21,165 nucleotides of DNA, taken from assembly GCA_031178565.1 (NCBI GenBank), contig JAPSIU010000014.1, forward strand, positions 1-21,165. Reading direction: 5' to 3'. The DNA comes from Leucobacter sp. (GTDB taxonomy: Bacteria; Actinomycetota; Actinomycetes; Actinomycetales; Microbacteriaceae). The position numbers and the translations under genes were made by a program. The notes beneath the pieces are model-generated. The model saw only the letters and a program-made list of their open reading frames with translations. It did no database searches and was not told where the DNA came from. This document shows positions 20,713 through 21,165 of the stretch, in pieces; position 1 is the first letter of the stretch, and each line of letters opens with the position of its first letter.

Positions 20713-20719
20713 TGAGGCT

Positions 20720-21165
20720 ATGCCAGATATTTTCGGGGTCATCGCAGACGCGACGCGACGCGACATCCTGCGGGTTCTGCTGGACCGGCACCTGCAGAAT
20801 GCGGAGATGAGCGTTTCCGAGATCGTCGGGCAGCTGGAGATCAGCCAGCCCACGGTCTCGAAGCACCTCAAGGTGCTGCGGGACGCGGAGCTCGTCACCG
20901 TGCGCGAGGAGGGGCAGCACCGCTTCTACTCGCTCGATCCCGAGCCGCTCGAGATGGTCGAGGATTTCGTGATCCCGTTCCTCTCCGCCGGTTTCTACAC
21001 CGAGGTCACCGTCGAGTACCTCTCGGTGGAGGGCGTCCCGGTGCCCGGCCCCGAGGGAGGCGACTCCTTCGGGGAGGCGGGCGACGAGGAGGTGCTCTCG
21101 GAGGAGGCGGCCGCGGCCGCGGAGCGGATCGGACGCGCCGCGGCGCGCGCCGAGAGCCGCGTGAA
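20720..21165 (+). CDS. ArsR/SmtB-type winged-helix regulator, 3'-truncated by window end
   Basis: The frame is open from the ATG to the end of the window, giving 148 residues without a stop. Residues about 1-85 are an ArsR-type winged helix: IFGVIADATRRDILRVLLD, then MSVSEIVGQLEISQPTVSKHLKVLRDAELVTV as the helix-turn-helix, then EEGQHRFYSLDPEPL. The usual metal-binding CxC in the recognition helix is absent (Ile-Ser-Gln instead), so a metal response is unlikely. The C-terminal part is a highly acidic, alanine-rich tail (GGDSFGEAGDEEVLSEEAAA) unlike typical short ArsR proteins. It is divergent from ktrBA with interlocking promoters and may regulate it; that is inferred from position. Confidence 0.9.
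   Translation, partial: MPDIFGVIADATRRDILRVLLDRHLQNAEMSVSEIVGQLEISQPTVSKHLKVLRDAELVTVREEGQHRFYSLDPEPLEMVEDFVIPFLSAGFYTEVTVEYLSVEGVPVPGPEGGDSFGEAGDEEVLSEEAAAAAERIGRAAARAESRV

Overview
The window is GC-rich (roughly two thirds G+C by eye), gene-dense actinobacterial chromosome. Gene content and order (upp divergent from tadA, proC, a CDF transporter, an RDD protein, a Ktr/Trk-type potassium system, FprA-type reductase modules, a PGPGW membrane protein) and several probably leaderless genes point to Microbacteriaceae, plausibly Leucobacter or a close relative. The family is a moderately confident inference; the genus is a guess.

Layout. 1-2284: two consecutive GT4 glycosyltransferases on +, the first cut by the window edge. 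2285-2923: a secreted CHAP-like cysteine hydrolase on -, with a strong promoter carrying an MtrA-like direct repeat. 3139-3275: tRNA-Ser(GGA) and its terminator, then about 350 bp of gene-free, repeat-rich DNA. 3632-6424: a minus-strand block holding a 70-aa hypothetical, a diacylglycerol-kinase-type lipid kinase, a 54-aa membrane peptide and a class I/II aminotransferase. 6519-6899: a PGPGW membrane protein, facing a DUF4870 protein across a bidirectional terminator. 7649-8356: an orphan OmpR-type winged-helix regulator behind a long structured leader. 8871-10000: upp and tadA, divergent, starts 17 bp apart, then a 14-bp tandem repeat. 10139-12605: an RDD protein and a CDF transporter on -, and proC on +. 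12623-18406: an apparent accessory module made of a short gene remnant, an MHS-type transporter, a LysR regulator and a 999-aa cytochrome P450 fusion. 18498-20595: KtrA/KtrB potassium uptake, overlapping. 20720-21165: an ArsR-like regulator cut by the window end.

The most unusual object is the 999-aa protein at 15407-18406. It reads as one uninterrupted polypeptide: P450, then an adrenodoxin-reductase/FprA-type FAD-NADPH reductase, then a flavodoxin. That is a complete NADPH-FAD-FMN-heme chain in an order unlike the well-known CYP102 and CYP116B self-sufficient P450s. Its I-helix lacks the usual acid-alcohol pair and has Asn-Glu-Pro instead. A divergent LysR gene, an AT-rich operator region with a T-N11-A palindrome, and the MHS transporter suggest a substrate-inducible uptake-and-oxidation module for a small organic (perhaps aromatic) acid or ether.

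Regulatory points: several genes have a -10-like hexamer 6-7 nt before the start codon and no useful ribosome binding site, suggesting leaderless transcripts. The upp and tadA -10 elements overlap almost completely on opposite strands. The leader of the orphan regulator holds a seven-codon ORF, MCCRMCM, between two hairpins.
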